Below, one piece after another: positions 48,429 to 59,213 of a stretch of DNA of 64,000 nt. The notes under the pieces are model-generated. The model did not search any database. It was given only the letters and a program-made list of their open reading frames with translations, and was not told the origin of the DNA. Origin of the DNA: Massilia sp. IC2-278 (lineage in GTDB: Bacteria; Pseudomonadota; Gammaproteobacteria; Burkholderiales; Burkholderiaceae_D); contig NZ_JAJFES010000007.1 of NCBI RefSeq assembly GCF_020708045.1, positions 62,001 through 126,000 of the forward strand. Reading direction: 5' to 3'. The position numbers were made by a program, and so were the translations under genes. Every line of letters starts with the position of its first letter. The stretch's first letter is position 1.

Positions 48429-49526
48429 ATGATGACTTCCACTCTTTATATAGGTCTGATGTCCGGCACCAGCATGGATGGTGTCGACGGCGTGCTGGCC
48501 GACTTCCGCAACGGCGCCATTCATACGCTGGAGGCGGCTTTCGTGCCGTTTCCGCCGGCGCTGCGGGCAGAACTGATGGCGCTGCAAGCGAACGGCGACA
48601 ACGAAATCGAACGCGAAGCCCTGGCCGCGAATGGCCTGGCGCGCTGCTATGCCGAGTGCGTGCAACAACTGATGCCAGCCGCACCGGGTCCGGTGGCGGC
48701 AGTAGCCGTGCATGGGCAGACCGTGCGCCACCGGCCTGAGCTCGGCTTCACGCGCCAGACCAACAACCCTGCCCTGCTGGCCGAGCTGACCGGTCTCGAT
48801 GTGATCGCCGACTTCCGCAGCCGCGACATCGCCGCCGGCGGCCAGGGTGCGCCGCTGGTGCCTGCCTTTCATGCGGCGGCATTCGGGAAATCGGGCACGG
48901 CGCGCGTGGTGGTGAATATCGGCGGGATCGGCAACATCAGCGTGTTGCATGCGGATGGACGGGTCGGTGGTTTCGATACCGGACCCGGGAATGTGCTGCT
49001 CGATGGGTGGATCGCGCGGCATCAGGACAAGGAATACGACGCCGACGGTGCCTGGGGTGCGAGCGGGGCCGTGCATGTGGACTTGCTGGCCATGCTGCTG
49101 GAAGAGTCCTACTTCCGGCAGCCGGCGCCGAAGAGCACCGGACGCGACTTGTTCCATATGGCGTGGCTGGATGCGCAGTTGGCCGGGTTTGCGGACCTGG
49201 CGCCGGAAGACGTGCAAGCCACGCTGGTCGAACTGACGGCACGCTCGATCGCGGACGCGATCCGGCAGGAAAGCGCGGAAGTGGATGCCGTGTACGTCTG
49301 TGGCGGCGGCGCCTACAACGGCGCCCTGCTGCGGGCGCTGGCTGCTGCGCTGGGCGGGAATGTGGCAGTGGAATCGACAGCGGCACTCGGCGTGGCGCCG
49401 AACCGGGTCGAGGCGCTGGCGTTTGCCTGGCTGGGTTACCGCTTCCTCGAGCGCCAACCGGGCAATATGCCAGCGGTAACCGGCGCCAAAGGGTCGCGCA
49501 TTCTCGGTGCGCTGTATCCAGCGTAA
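48429..49526 (+). CDS. anmK: Anhydro-N-acetylmuramic acid kinase
   Basis: Converts 1,6-anhydroMurNAc from wall turnover to MurNAc-6-phosphate. ASKHA-fold kinase of 365 residues: [50 protein letters not shown] (catalytic Asp), [22 protein letters not shown] and [12 protein letters not shown]. Start taken at the ATG pair 48429/48432; a TTG at 48411 would extend it by six residues. Neighbouring the M23 peptidase fits a role in wall recycling. Confidence 0.95.
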   Translation: MMTSTLYIGLMSGTSMDGVDGVLADFRNGAIHTLEAAFVPFPPALRAELMALQANGDNEIEREALAANGLARCYAECVQQLMPAAPGPVAAVAVHGQTVRHRPELGFTRQTNNPALLAELTGLDVIADFRSRDIAAGGQGAPLVPAFHAAAFGKSGTARVVVNIGGIGNISVLHADGRVGGFDTGPGNVLLDGWIARHQDKEYDADGAWGASGAVHVDLLAMLLEESYFRQPAPKSTGRDLFHMAWLDAQLAGFADLAPEDVQATLVELTARSIADAIRQESAEVDAVYVCGGGAYNGALLRALAAALGGNVAVESTAALGVAPNRVEALAFAWLGYRFLERQPGNMPAVTGAKGSRILGALYPA

Positions 49527-49551
49527 CGTAGGGTGGGTTCTCGAACCCACC
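49527..49551. repeat. Single variant palindrome of the GTGGG family
   Basis: CGTAGGGTGGGTT-CTCG-AACCCACC directly after anmK. It shares the CGTAGGGTGGG arm with the paired elements but has a different inner stem, and no partner is nearby. Confidence 0.6.
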
Positions 49552-49564
49552 AACTGAACGCATG

Positions 49565-49616
49565 CGCCAAGGCGGCGCGCCAAGGCGGTGCGCCGAGGCG
49601 GCGCGCCAAGGCAGCA
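49565..49616. repeat. Four 13-bp tandem repeats
   Basis: CGCCAAGGCGGCG and three variants (last position set: GTG, GCG, GCA; third unit with CGCCGAGG) in a row between anmK and the erpA terminator. Not part of any supported gene. Confidence 0.85.
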
Positions 49617-49620
49617 CCCC

Positions 49621-49648
49621 AAAAAACAAATCCGGGCATTGCCCGGAT
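49621..49648 (-). terminator. Rho-independent terminator of erpA
   Basis: On the minus strand, ATCCGGGC, loop AAT, GCCCGGAT, then TTGTTTTTT. Confidence 0.9.
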
Positions 49649-49686
49649 CTGCTACGACGCCCTTACTGCCGGGCTGTCAAACCAGC

Positions 49687-50055
49687 TTACGCCGAGAACG
49701 ACGAGCCGCAGCCGCAGGTGCTGGTGGCGTTCGGGTTCTTGATGACGAACTGGGCGCCTTCGAGGTCGTCCTTGTAGTCGATTTCCGCGCCGACCAGGTA
49801 CTGGTAGCTCATCGAGTCGATCAACAATTGCACGCCGTTCTTTTCCATCGTGGTGTCGTCTTCGTTGACGATTTCATCGAAGGTAAAGCCGTACTGGAAG
49901 CCCGAGCAGCCGCCGCCCTGCACGAAGACGCGCAGTTTCAGGTCTGGGTTGCCCTCTTCTTCGATCAGTTGTGCCACTTTATCAGCGGCGCTGTCGGTGA
50001 AGACGATCGGGGTCGGGATGGTGTCAAAGTCTTGCACTTCGGCCACTGCAGTCAT
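49687..50055 (-). CDS. erpA: Iron-sulfur cluster insertion protein ErpA
   Basis: A-type Fe-S carrier of 122 residues that delivers clusters to apo-proteins. The three ligand cysteines are present: [11 protein letters not shown] and the C-terminal [25 protein letters not shown] and [24 protein letters not shown] are typical. Start ATG 50055. Next to a bactofilin gene, as usual in this order. Confidence 0.97.
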   Translation of the reverse strand: MTAVAEVQDFDTIPTPIVFTDSAADKVAQLIEEEGNPDLKLRVFVQGGGCSGFQYGFTFDEIVNEDDTTMEKNGVQLLIDSMSYQYLVGAEIDYKDDLEGAQFVIKNPNATSTCGCGSSFSA

Positions 50056-50110
50056 GGGATAAACTCCTGATTGGATTCAATTTATGCCCATTATAGACGG
50101 TTCGCGCCGG

Positions 50111-50509
50111 TCATGCTTCGGCCCTCGCCGCTTCTGCCAGATGGAACACCGGCTCGCCCGCCGGCTGGTGCGTGAGCTTGCCGGTCACCAGGGCGCCGCC
50201 GTGCATTTCGAGCAGCTTGTAATGGACATCCCCATGTATGCGGCCTTTCGGCTGCAATTCAAGTAGCTCGGTGGAATGAACGGAGCCGGCGATGTAGCCG
50301 TTCACCACCAGGTTGGCGCAGCGCACCTCGCCCTCGATGCGGGCATGTTCCGACACGATCAGCACGCTGTCGGGTCCCTCGCTTGCCAGCACGTTGCCAT
50401 GGACCTCGCCATCGATGCGCAGGCCGCCGGAGAAACAGAGGTCGCCTTCGATGCGGGCGGCTATGCCGATCAGGCTGTCAATTTCGCTTTTCGCGTTGCG
50501 ACCAAACAT
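50111..50509 (-). CDS. Bactofilin family cytoskeletal protein
   Basis: Polymer-forming protein of 132 residues. The DUF583 beta-helix core is clear: SLIGIAARIEGDLCFSGGLRIDGEVHGNV, then ARIEGEVRCANLVVNGYIAGSVHSTELLELQPKGRIHGDVHYKLLEMHGGALVTG. Such filaments assemble without nucleotides and organise envelope or wall enzymes. Start ATG 50509, after AGGGG. It neighbours an M23 peptidase and anmK, a context often seen for bactofilins. Confidence 0.93.
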   Translation of the reverse strand: MFGRNAKSEIDSLIGIAARIEGDLCFSGGLRIDGEVHGNVLASEGPDSVLIVSEHARIEGEVRCANLVVNGYIAGSVHSTELLELQPKGRIHGDVHYKLLEMHGGALVTGKLTHQPAGEPVFHLAEAARAEA

Positions 50510-50655
50510 GGTGGCACCCCTGTAGGTTAGTAAAAGTTGCGGCGAGTAAATCAACCAGTGCATCGGCCAATTTACCGCCCTCAACAGTTACCACCTTGAT
50601 CTAGCTCTTGTCGGGCAATGCCTGTAGGAATCACCCGACAGGGGTGCAGCGATGC

Positions 50656-51693
50656 TTACGGCAACAGGGCGATCTGCTGCAGACCGGTGGTCTCGTCCAG
50701 GCCGAACATCAGGTTCATGCACTGCACGGCCTGGCCCGAGGCGCCCTTCACCAGGTTGTCCTGCACCACCAGGATCACGACGGTGTTGGTGCCTTCCGGA
50801 CGGTGCAGTGCCAGGCGCAACATGTTCGAGCCGCGGGTCGAGCGGGTTTCCGGGTGCGAGCCGAACGGCATGACGTCGACGAAAGCCGAATCCTTGTACT
50901 CGGCTTCGAACAGTCCCTGCAGCGCGGCGTTGTCGATGTCCTTCGTCAGGCGCGCGTACAGGGTGGCGTGCATGCCGCGGATCATCGGCACCAGGTGCGG
51001 GGTGAAGATCAGGCCGACTTTCTGGTCGGTGTAGCGCTGCAGCTGGGCCGAGGTTTCCGGGGTGTGGCGGTGGCCGGCCACGCCGTAGGCCTTGAAGTTG
51101 TCGCTGGACTCCGAGAACAGGGTGCCGATCTCGGCTTTACGGCCGGCGCCCGAGACGCCAGATTTGGCATCGGCGATCAGGCTGTCTGCCTCGATCAGGC
51201 CGGCTTTCAACAGCGGCACGAAGCCGATCTGCATGGTGGTCGGGTAGCAGCCCGGATTGGCGATCAGGCGCGCCTTCTTGATGTCTTCGCGGTTCAGTTC
51301 CGGCAGGCCGTACACGGCTTCCTCGATCAGCTCGGGCGCGGTGTGCTCGATCTTGTACCATTTTTCAAAGGCGGCGCGGTCCTTCAGGCGGAAGTCGGCG
51401 GCCAGGTCGATGACCTTCACGCCGGCGGCCAGCAGGGCCGGCGCCTGCGCCATGGCCACGCCGTGCGGGGTGGCGAAGAAGACCACGTCGCACTGGGTCA
51501 GGTCGGCCTTGTCCGGCGCCGAGAAGGCCAGGTTCACGCGGCCGCGCAGCGACGGGAACATGTCGGCCACCGGCAGGCCGTCTTCCTTGCGCGAGGTGAT
51601 CGCGGTCAGCTCCACGTCGGGATGCGCGGCCAACAGCCGCAGCAATTCCACGCCCGTGTATCCGGTTCCGCCAACGATGCCAACTTTGATCAT
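50656..51693 (-). CDS. argC: N-acetyl-gamma-glutamyl-phosphate reductase
   Basis: Third step of arginine synthesis, NADPH-dependent; 345 residues (type 1). Rossmann motif [22 protein letters not shown], catalytic Cys in [20 protein letters not shown] and [12 protein letters not shown]. Start ATG 51693. An AT-rich inverted repeat about 115-160 bp upstream lies between it and the patatin gene. Confidence 0.97.
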   Translation of the reverse strand: MIKVGIVGGTGYTGVELLRLLAAHPDVELTAITSRKEDGLPVADMFPSLRGRVNLAFSAPDKADLTQCDVVFFATPHGVAMAQAPALLAAGVKVIDLAADFRLKDRAAFEKWYKIEHTAPELIEEAVYGLPELNREDIKKARLIANPGCYPTTMQIGFVPLLKAGLIEADSLIADAKSGVSGAGRKAEIGTLFSESSDNFKAYGVAGHRHTPETSAQLQRYTDQKVGLIFTPHLVPMIRGMHATLYARLTKDIDNAALQGLFEAEYKDSAFVDVMPFGSHPETRSTRGSNMLRLALHRPEGTNTVVILVVQDNLVKGASGQAVQCMNLMFGLDETTGLQQIALLP

Positions 51694-51799
51694 GTTCTAT
51701 CCTCTGTAAAATAAGCGCCCAGCCGGGCCGAGGCTGCAATTTTAACAGCCTCACCGCATCGGCGCGGCGCGCGGTATGTCCGGCCCCTGGTGCTGGCAT

Positions 51800-51844
51800 G
51801 CAAAGAATATTTGCATCCCGAGCCAATCTTGCAAATATTGCATG
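51800..51844. promoter_or_regulatory. AT-rich inverted repeat upstream of argC
   Basis: AATATTTGCA (51806-51815) and TGCAAATATT (51830-51839) form a 10-bp perfect repeat with a 14-bp spacer, extendable through ATGCA/TGCAT. It could be a terminator stem of the patatin gene or an operator for argC; there is no T-run. Confidence 0.5.
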
Positions 51845-51853
51845 GCCGCTCCA

Positions 51854-52900
51854 TCAGGTGCCGGTCAGGCGCTCCGCGTCGTGGACCGGCACCGGATCCA
51901 TGGTCGACATCTTGCCGACGTAGTCGGCATGCTCGTCCAGCCAGCGCTCCGCGGTGGCCACGCCCAGGTCGTGCAGGTGCAGCAGGAAAGGCCATTCGGT
52001 ATTGAACTTGCTCGACAAATCGAGCTGCTGGAGTTCCTCGTTGCCGCTGATCAGGTGCAGGCGCACACCGGCCGCGTGTACCACATTGCTTTCCTCGGCA
52101 TCGACCAGGGCGCCCAGATGGCGGATGGCGCTCACCTCGCGCACGAAGCTGATGTTGAAAGCGATCTCGCTGGTGCGGCTCTGGATGTCGCTCATGGTCA
52201 TCGGCAGGCCGGGCCGGGCAATCGGGTTGTTCTGGATGATGACGATGTCGGCCGGGCCATTGTCCACCAAGGGGGACAAGGAAGGATTGCCGACGAAGCT
52301 GCCGTCCCAGTAGGCCTCGCCGTCGATCACGACTGGCGCAAACACGTAGGGCAGGCAGGCCGAGGCGGCGATCATGCGCGCATCGAGCTCTTCGCGCCGG
52401 AACACCCTGCCCTTGCCGCTGCGGATGTTCGTCGCAGGAATGAAGAGGTCGATTTCCTCGCAACTGCGCACGCGCTCGAAATCGATCAGCGTGGCCAGCA
52501 GCGGCTGCATCGGGTTCATGGACAGCGGCGACGCCGGCGGCGCCAGCACGCCGGCCAGCAATTGCATCAGCTGGTAGCCAGGCGAGGTCGCGAGCGTGCC
52601 GCCGCCGGTGGCCCAGTCGAAGGGCGAAGGCCGCACCGGACTGACCATCGACGCGGCCGCGCTCAAACCGCGCCAGAAACGCTGCAGCGCAGCACGCGCG
52701 CCCTCGCGCCCGCCACCCCGGGCGTAACCGTCGGCCAGGACCGCCGCGTTGACGGCGCCGGCGCTGGTGCCGCTGATGGCGCCGATCTCCAGCCGCTCTT
52801 CCTGCAACAGGCGGTCCAGTACACCCCAGCCAAAGGCGCCGAAGGCGCCGCCGCCCTGGATGCCAAGGCTGATCCGTTTTACTCCTGTCGTCACAATCAT
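51854..52900 (-). CDS. Patatin-like phospholipase family protein
   Basis: Predicted Ser-Asp dyad lipase of 348 residues. Seen: oxyanion loop GIQGGGAFGAFGWG, nucleophile elbow GTSAGAVNA near residue 45, and the Asp of DGSFVGNPSLSPLV. No signal peptide, so probably cytoplasmic or membrane-associated. The DGS reading instead of DGG/DGA is a common variant. It lies between rpsI and argC and is probably transcribed alone. Confidence 0.92.
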   Translation of the reverse strand: MIVTTGVKRISLGIQGGGAFGAFGWGVLDRLLQEERLEIGAISGTSAGAVNAAVLADGYARGGGREGARAALQRFWRGLSAAASMVSPVRPSPFDWATGGGTLATSPGYQLMQLLAGVLAPPASPLSMNPMQPLLATLIDFERVRSCEEIDLFIPATNIRSGKGRVFRREELDARMIAASACLPYVFAPVVIDGEAYWDGSFVGNPSLSPLVDNGPADIVIIQNNPIARPGLPMTMSDIQSRTSEIAFNISFVREVSAIRHLGALVDAEESNVVHAAGVRLHLISGNEELQQLDLSSKFNTEWPFLLHLHDLGVATAERWLDEHADYVGKMSTMDPVPVHDAERLTGT

Positions 52901-53042
52901 GCTCCTGCAATATTAACACCGTCCAGCCTAGCTTGCGAAAACAGACGTGGCCGTGCGTTGCCGAACATTCGTGCCGAAACCAACAGTAAAAATTTTGCGG
53001 CGCACAAAAGGAGTGCGTAGCGTTTGAAAAGCAAGCAGAAAT

Positions 53043-53071
53043 AAAAAAAGCCACCCGAAGGTGGCTTTTTT
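53043..53071. terminator. Bidirectional terminator after rpsI
   Basis: AAAAAAAGCCACC-CGAA-GGTGGCTTTTTT: A-run and T-run on opposite sides, so it works in both directions. It ends the rplM-rpsI operon. Confidence 0.93.
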
Positions 53072-53107
53072 GTCCAGCAGTAAAGCAGCACGAAGGCCGC
53101 CCAGCGA

Positions 53108-53500
53108 TTAACGCTTCGAGAACTGCTTGGCGCGACGTGCTTTACGCAGGCCGACTTTCTTACGCTCGACTTCACGGGCGTCACGGGTGACGAAACCGGC
53201 ACGTGCCAGGTCGCCCTTGAGGCCTGCATCGTAGTCGATCAGAGCGCGGGTGATGCCGTGACGAACGGCGCCAGCCTGGCCCGACTCACCGCCGCCATGG
53301 ACGTTGACCTTGATGTCGAAACGCTCGACGTTGCCGGTCAGTTCCAGCGGTTGACGGATGACCATCAGGCCGGTTTCGCGCGAGAAGTATTCGTTCGCAG
53401 GCTTGCCGTTCACGACGATCAGGCCGGTGCCGGCTTTGATGAACACGCGAGCGACTGCACTCTTGCGACGGCCGGTGCCGTAGTTGTAGTTACCGATCAT
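53108..53500 (-). CDS. rpsI: Ribosomal protein S9
   Basis: Small-subunit protein of 130 residues whose basic C-terminal tail reaches the P-site tRNA. Seen: [46 protein letters not shown] and the ending [12 protein letters not shown]. It follows rplM by 9 bp, in the usual L13-S9 operon. Confidence 0.99.
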   Translation of the reverse strand: MIGNYNYGTGRRKSAVARVFIKAGTGLIVVNGKPANEYFSRETGLMVIRQPLELTGNVERFDIKVNVHGGGESGQAGAVRHGITRALIDYDAGLKGDLARAGFVTRDAREVERKKVGLRKARRAKQFSKR

Positions 53501-53509
53501 GTCAGTTCC

Positions 53510-53938
53510 TTAGAGGGTCAGTGCTTGTGGTTGCTGTGCGGCGTGCGGGTGGGTGCCTTCCGCGTACACTTTCAGCTTCTTGATCATGGCGTAGCCCAGC
53601 GGGCCCTTCGGCAGCATGCCTTTGACAGCCTTTTCCAGGGCACGGCCCGGGAAGCGCTGTTGCATTTTCAGGAAGTTGGTTTCGTAGATACCGCCCGGGT
53701 AGCCCGAGTGACGGTAGTAGGTCTTGGCGGTAGCCTTGGTGCCGGTCACGCGCAGTTTGCCTGCGTTGACGACGACAATGTAGTCACCGGTATCGACGTG
53801 CGGAGTGAATTCCGGTTTGTGTTTGCCGCGCAGTCGGAGTGCCACTTCGCTGGCAACACGTCCGAGGACCAAGTCCGTCGCGTCAATCACGAACCAGTCG
53901 CGCTGGACTTCATGGCCCTTAGCGGAAAAAGTTTTCAT
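53510..53938 (-). CDS. rplM: Ribosomal protein L13
   Basis: Large-subunit protein of 142 residues, needed early in 50S assembly. Seen: [53 protein letters not shown], and [18 protein letters not shown]. First gene of rplM-rpsI. Confidence 0.99.
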   Translation of the reverse strand: MKTFSAKGHEVQRDWFVIDATDLVLGRVASEVALRLRGKHKPEFTPHVDTGDYIVVVNAGKLRVTGTKATAKTYYRHSGYPGGIYETNFLKMQQRFPGRALEKAVKGMLPKGPLGYAMIKKLKVYAEGTHPHAAQQPQALTL

Positions 53939-54260
53939 GTTGACTTCCTAAATAGGTAAATTGCTCAAATGGTGGTTCCGCAAGGGTTACTGCGGACTCT
54001 GCCTTATTGTCTTTTCCAGAGCAAATGGAAAGCCGACGATCATACCGCGCTTTCCACACTAGCGTCAAGGCGGCAAGGTTCCGCTGTCGCATCCGCGCCC
54101 ATCAAGCCTCGTGCCTGGTGAGCTTGCGCAAAGTCATGTTCCCTATGACAACTAGACTTGGCCAGGACATATGTATCCAAAAGTGTTCTTTAATGAAACT
54201 TTTGGGTTGACCGGCGAAACGATGCCAAATTAGTATGGATCAATTGTTAGAGGAGTTTTC
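53939..54260. other. Divergent intergenic region between rplM and the hydrolase gene
   Basis: 322 bp with no supported gene. It should hold the rplM leader and promoter and the hydrolase promoter. An imperfect inverted repeat CCAAAAGT...AACTTTTGG (54177-54205) lies about 55 bp before the hydrolase start; its role is unknown. Confidence 0.5.
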
Positions 54261-55700
54261 GTGAAAATTCGATCCATCCTGCTTCCCCTCGCTGCACTGC
54301 TGTTGTCGGGCGCGGCCCAGGCTGCGCCGCCCGCATCGCCTGCAGCCAAGGCGGCCACGCGCAACTGCCACCTGCCCGGCACCGAAGATACGCTGCGCTG
54401 CCTGGCCGTCCAGGTGCCCCTCGATTACGCCAGGCCAGGCGGCCCCGGCATCAAGATCCACGTGACGGTGGCGCCGGCCTTCCGCGAAGCCGCGCGCACC
54501 GATCCGCTGTTCGTGCTCGCCGGCGGCCCCGGCCAGGCCGGCAGCGAAGTCCTGCCCCTGCTCTCGGCCGCTTTCCGGCGCGTGCGCGCCACGCGCGACA
54601 TCGTCTTCATCGACCAGCGCGGCACCGGCCTGTCGGGCAAGCTCGATTGCGAAAGCCGCCCCGAACACGAGACCATGAGCGACGCCGAGCTCGAAGCCGA
54701 GGTGCGCGCCTGCATCGCGAAGAGCCGCGCGCCCTTCGGCGCCTACACCACCGCCGCCGCCGCGCGCGACCTGGAAGAAGTACGCAAGACGCTCGGCTAC
54801 GGCAAGGTGAACGTCTGGGGCGGTTCCTACGGCACCCGCCTCGGCCAGGCTTATGCGCGCGCCTTCCCCGACAGCGTGCGTACCCTGGTGCTCGACGGCG
54901 TGGCCGCGCCCGACCAGGTGATCCCGGCGGGCGGGCGCGACGGCACCGCCGCGCTCGATAAACTGTTTGCCCAGTGCGCCGCGAATGCCGCCTGCAAGGG
55001 AGCCTATCCGAACCTGCGCGCCGAATTCGACGCCCTGGTGAAACGCACCGAGGCCGGCATCAAGCTCTCGATCGCCGACCCGCGCACCGCCGCGCCGGTC
55101 ACCTTCACCATGACCGGCCAGCGCTTCCTCGGCACCGTCCACAACATCCTGTATTCGCCGGCCGACGCGCGGCGCCTGCCCTTCCTGCTGCACAGCGCCT
55201 ACAACGGCCGCTGGGAACCCTTCATCGCGCGCCACAACATCGCCGGCGACTTCGCCAGCGACGGCTCCAGCGCCATGCTGCTGCACCTGGCCGTGGTCTG
55301 CGCCGAAGACGTGCCGCGCATGACGCCGGAACTGATCAAGGAAGACAACGCCCTGCTCACGCGTCCGCTTGCCGAGCGCATCCCGAGCCTGTGCAAGGAC
55401 ATGAAGGTGCCGGCCGTGCCCTATGCCGCGCCGGCGAAGATCGCCGCGCCGGCCCTGCTGCTCTCGGGCGCGCTCGATCCGGTCACGCCGCCGCGCCGCG
55501 CCGAACGCGCCGCCGAGTTCATGAGCAACGCGCGCCACCTGGTGGTGGCGAATGCCGGCCACGGCGTCTCGCAGCTCGGCTGCGCGCCGCGCCTGCTGCG
55601 CGAATTCCTCGACAAGCCGACCGAGAACCTGAACGCCAAGTGCCTGGCCGAGATCCCGGCCCCGACCTTCCAGCTCGGCAGCGCCGGGCCGCAACCCTGA
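54261..55700 (+). CDS. Secreted alpha/beta hydrolase (tripeptidyl/prolyl aminopeptidase-like)
   Basis: Exported hydrolase of 479 residues resembling the Streptomyces TAP / proline iminopeptidase group. Signal peptide (residues 1-22, ending GAAQA), then LPGTEDTLRCLAVQVPLDYARPGGP, GGPGQAGSE, the nucleophile elbow GGSYGTRLG, and a TAP-like C-terminal domain (PALLLSGALDPVTPPRRAE, ANAGHGVSQLGCAPRLLREFLD) that supplies the Asp and His. Start is GTG 54261, after AGAGGAG. It is 12 bp ahead of an ABC exporter pair and probably in the same operon. Confidence 0.9.
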   Translation: MKIRSILLPLAALLLSGAAQAAPPASPAAKAATRNCHLPGTEDTLRCLAVQVPLDYARPGGPGIKIHVTVAPAFREAARTDPLFVLAGGPGQAGSEVLPLLSAAFRRVRATRDIVFIDQRGTGLSGKLDCESRPEHETMSDAELEAEVRACIAKSRAPFGAYTTAAAARDLEEVRKTLGYGKVNVWGGSYGTRLGQAYARAFPDSVRTLVLDGVAAPDQVIPAGGRDGTAALDKLFAQCAANAACKGAYPNLRAEFDALVKRTEAGIKLSIADPRTAAPVTFTMTGQRFLGTVHNILYSPADARRLPFLLHSAYNGRWEPFIARHNIAGDFASDGSSAMLLHLAVVCAEDVPRMTPELIKEDNALLTRPLAERIPSLCKDMKVPAVPYAAPAKIAAPALLLSGALDPVTPPRRAERAAEFMSNARHLVVANAGHGVSQLGCAPRLLREFLDKPTENLNAKCLAEIPAPTFQLGSAGPQP

Positions 55701-55712
55701 ATCGAGTTCCCC

Positions 55713-56443
<731 letters not shown>

Positions 56444-56447
<4 letters not shown>

Positions 56448-57628
56448 AGCCCAAGTTTTTAGTCGTCCTGATCAAGGAGTTGCGCGAGACCCTGCGCGAC
56501 AAGCGCACCCTGGGCCTGCTGGCCCTGTTCACCTTCATGTACCCGCTGATGCTGGGCTTCCTGCTGAACAAGACCATCGACCGCGCCACCAAGCCCGAGC
56601 GCGACGGCATCGAGGTGGCCGTGATCGGCGTGGCCAAGGCGCCGACCCTGATGGCCCAGCTCAAGCAGCGCAACGTCACCATCATCGATACCGGCCCGCT
56701 CGACGAGGAAGGCATCGGCGAACTGCTGCGCTCGAAGAAGTATCCCGTGGTGCTGCGCCTGTCCGACAAGTTCACCGAGAACTACACGGCGATGCGCCCG
56801 GCGCGCGTGGAGCTGTGGTTCGACTCGGCCGACGAAAACTACACGCAGCGGCGCGAGGTCGAGGACGTGCTGCAGGCCTACGGCGCCAACGTGGCCAGCG
56901 CGCGCCTGCTGGCGCACGGCGTGTCGCCGGCGACGCTGGCGCCGATCCAGGTGCAGCGCTTCGACACCGGCACCAACGCCTCGCGCTCGGCCGGCTTCAT
57001 CGGCAGCATCCTCGGCATCCTGTTCCTGCCGGCCTTTATCTGCGGGATGTCGACCGCGGTCGACATCACCGCCGGCGAGCGCGAACGGCGTTCGATGGAA
57101 GTGCTGATGGCGCAGCCGGCGCGGGCCTGGGAGCTGGTGGCCGGCAAGTGGCTGACGGCCGGCGTGCTGGCCATCCTCGGCGTCACGCTGGAACTGGCGC
57201 TGGCGCATGCGATCCTGTCCTGGATGCCGCTCGAGGAAATCGGCATGTCCTGGGCCCTGGCCTGGCCCGACCTGGCGCTGGTGTGCGTGGCCTCGATTCC
57301 GCTGTGCCTGTTCGCGGCCGGCCTGCAGATCGCGCTGGCGATGAACGCCAAGTCGTTCAAGGAAGCCCAGAGCCTGCTGAGCATTGCGATGCTGGTGCCG
57401 CTGGTGCCGGGCGTGGTGATCTCGATGATGGAACTGAAGACGGCCGACTGGATGTACATGGTGCCGATGCTCTCGAACCAGACGCTGCTGCGCGAGATGG
57501 CCAAGGGGGGCGAGGTCGGCCTGTGGCCGGTGGCGATGACCTTCCTGTCGTCGGCGCTCGCGGCGGCGGTGGCGGTGGCCTTTGCCAGTTGGCGCATGAA
57601 GAGCGAGCGTTACGTGCTGTCGGTCTGA
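56444..57628 (+). CDS. ABC-2 type permease (NatB-like)
   Basis: Membrane subunit of 394 residues. First helix near residues 22-40 (ALFTFMYPLMLGFLL), a large extracytoplasmic loop (about 45-180), then five or so helices, starting GFIGSILGILFLPAFICGM, with the ABC-2 amphipathic segment ITAGERERRSMEVLMAQPA between. This is the COG1668 NatB layout. It starts at ATG 56444 inside the stop of the ATP-binding gene, so the two are coupled. Confidence 0.92.
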
Positions 57629-57652
57629 CGGGCCGCTTCCTCCTGCAAAACC

Positions 57653-57680
57653 AGGCCACCCCGGCATGCCGCGGTGGCCT
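57653..57680 (+). terminator. Probable terminator of the hydrolase-ABC operon
   Basis: AGGCCACC, a 12-nt loop, GGTGGCCT, then GTTCT. The T-run is weak. Confidence 0.5.
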
Positions 57681-57720
57681 GTTCTACAATGTGGGCAGAC
57701 AAAACAGCGGAGAAACGCAC

Positions 57721-58146
57721 ATGGAAGTCAAAGTCAGCTGGAACGGCCCGTCGGGCATGAGTTTTCGCGCCGAGACCGGGTCGGGCCACACGCTCGCGAT
57801 GGATGGCGCACCGGAAGCGGGCGGCCACAACACGGCGGCGCGCCCGATGGAACTGGTATTGGCCGGCACCGGCGGCTGCACCGCCTTCGACGTGGTGCTG
57901 ATCCTGAAGCGCAGCCGCGAAGAGGTGCTGGGCTGCGACGTGACGCTGCAGGCCGAACGCGCCGAAACCGATCCGAAGGTGTTCACCCGGATTAACTTCC
58001 ACTTCACGGTGAGCGGGAAGAACCTGAAGCCGGCGGCGGTGGAGCGCGCGGTGAAGCTGTCGCACGAGAAGTACTGCTCGGCGTCGATCATGCTGGCCAA
58101 GACGGCCGAGATCACGCATTCGTTCGAGATCGTCGAAACGGCGTAG
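57721..58146 (+). CDS. OsmC family protein
   Basis: Protein of 141 residues of the OsmC/Ohr superfamily, thiol peroxidases that act on organic hydroperoxides. The two redox cysteines are present: Cys53 in GTGGCTAFDVV and Cys119 in KYCSASIML. The form with GG(C)T-FDV and EKYCS resembles the YhfA branch rather than Ohr. Start ATG 57721, after GCGGAGA. Monocistronic and convergent with coq7. Confidence 0.92.
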   Translation: MEVKVSWNGPSGMSFRAETGSGHTLAMDGAPEAGGHNTAARPMELVLAGTGGCTAFDVVLILKRSREEVLGCDVTLQAERAETDPKVFTRINFHFTVSGKNLKPAAVERAVKLSHEKYCSASIMLAKTAEITHSFEIVETA

Positions 58147-58147
58147 T

Positions 58148-58292
58148 CCCGTAGGGTGGGCACTTGTGCCCACGCGGTACGGCAGATGCAAGTGTTTCAG
58201 TGTCCGGTAAGCCAGCGACGCTAGCAAGATCACATTGTCAGGTATTTACAGGCACGACTGCGTGGGCACGAGTGCCCACCCTACGGTCAGCG
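58148..58292. repeat. Paired inverted palindrome element (REPIN-like), copy D
   Basis: Left palindrome CCGTAGGGTGGGCAC-TT-GTGCCCACGCGG (58149-58177) and right palindrome GCGTGGGCAC-GA-GTGCCCACCCTACGG (58260-58288), inverted to each other, between the convergent osmC and coq7 genes. Confidence 0.8.
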
Positions 58293-58319
58293 CCAACATG
58301 CAAACGGCGCCGCGGTACA

Positions 58320-58964
58320 TCACACGTAATACGCGGTGGTGGTCATCACCTTCGCAAACGCCTTCATCGCCAGCTTGACCGGCACCGGCATCTCCGCTGC
58401 GCCGAGCGCCTGGGCCGCGGCGCCGTGGGCGATTTCATCGACGCGCATCTGTTCGACGATGGCGCGCGACTTGGCGTCCTGCACGGGCAGCAGGTCGAGG
58501 TGGCTGTTCAAATGCGCTTCGACCTGGCGCTCGGTCTCGACCACGAAACCGAGGCTGTTGGCGTCGCCCAGCTTGGCCGCCACCGTGCCCATCGCATAGG
58601 CGCCGGCATACCAGAGCGGATTCAATACGCTCGGCTGCGAACCCAGTTCCGACAGGCGCTGCGCGGTCCAGGCCAGGTGGTCTTCTTCCTCGCGCCCGGC
58701 TTCTTCGAACTGCTTGCGCATCTCCGGACTCATGGCGTGGCGCGCCTGCGAGTCGTACAGCGCCTGGGCGCACACTTCGCCGACGTGGTTCACGCGCATC
58801 AGGCCGGCGCTGTGGCGCGACTCGCGCTCGTCGAGCTCGCAATCGACGGCATGCGCCGCCGGGTTCAGGCGCGACGACGAGGCCACGCCGCCGACCACGC
58901 GCAGCGCCTTGTCGACGCCGACGATCAGCTGGTCGAGGGGACTGATAAAACGGTTCGCTAACAT
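58320..58964 (-). CDS. coq7: Demethoxyubiquinone hydroxylase Coq7
   Basis: Di-iron monooxygenase of 214 residues for the penultimate step of ubiquinone synthesis. Iron-binding motifs are intact: [45 protein letters not shown], and [11 protein letters not shown]. Start placed at ATG 58964 (MLANRF); an ATG at 58970 is possible. The presence of Coq7 rather than UbiF is typical for betaproteobacteria. Confidence 0.96.
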   Translation of the reverse strand: MLANRFISPLDQLIVGVDKALRVVGGVASSSRLNPAAHAVDCELDERESRHSAGLMRVNHVGEVCAQALYDSQARHAMSPEMRKQFEEAGREEEDHLAWTAQRLSELGSQPSVLNPLWYAGAYAMGTVAAKLGDANSLGFVVETERQVEAHLNSHLDLLPVQDAKSRAIVEQMRVDEIAHGAAAQALGAAEMPVPVKLAMKAFAKVMTTTAYYV

Positions 58965-59213
58965 AATCATCCATTTATCGCGGCAAAACGCCATTATATG
59001 CCCGCCGCCGCCGCGCCTGCCGCGCCGCATACGCCCCCGCCCGCTCCAGCGGCGCACCCGCCCTGTCCCGCGTTTTTGCAATCCAGTCCGCCCAGTGCGC
59101 CGTGCGTCGCATCGCCCGCCCGACTCGGCCGTTATTGACTACAATGCAGGCGTCAAGAAGGCTTGGCGGAAATGCACATGTCCGTCACGCAAAAGCCCAC
59201 CCCTGGAGTCCGC

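Noticed and set aside
49562..49777. Coding use of the 13-bp repeats
   Set aside because: Frames through the repeats are out of register because 13 is not a multiple of 3, and no start context is convincing.
54007..54210. Small gene in the rplM upstream region
   Set aside because: The 67-codon frame has no Shine-Dalgarno or recognisable motif and covers the expected promoter region.
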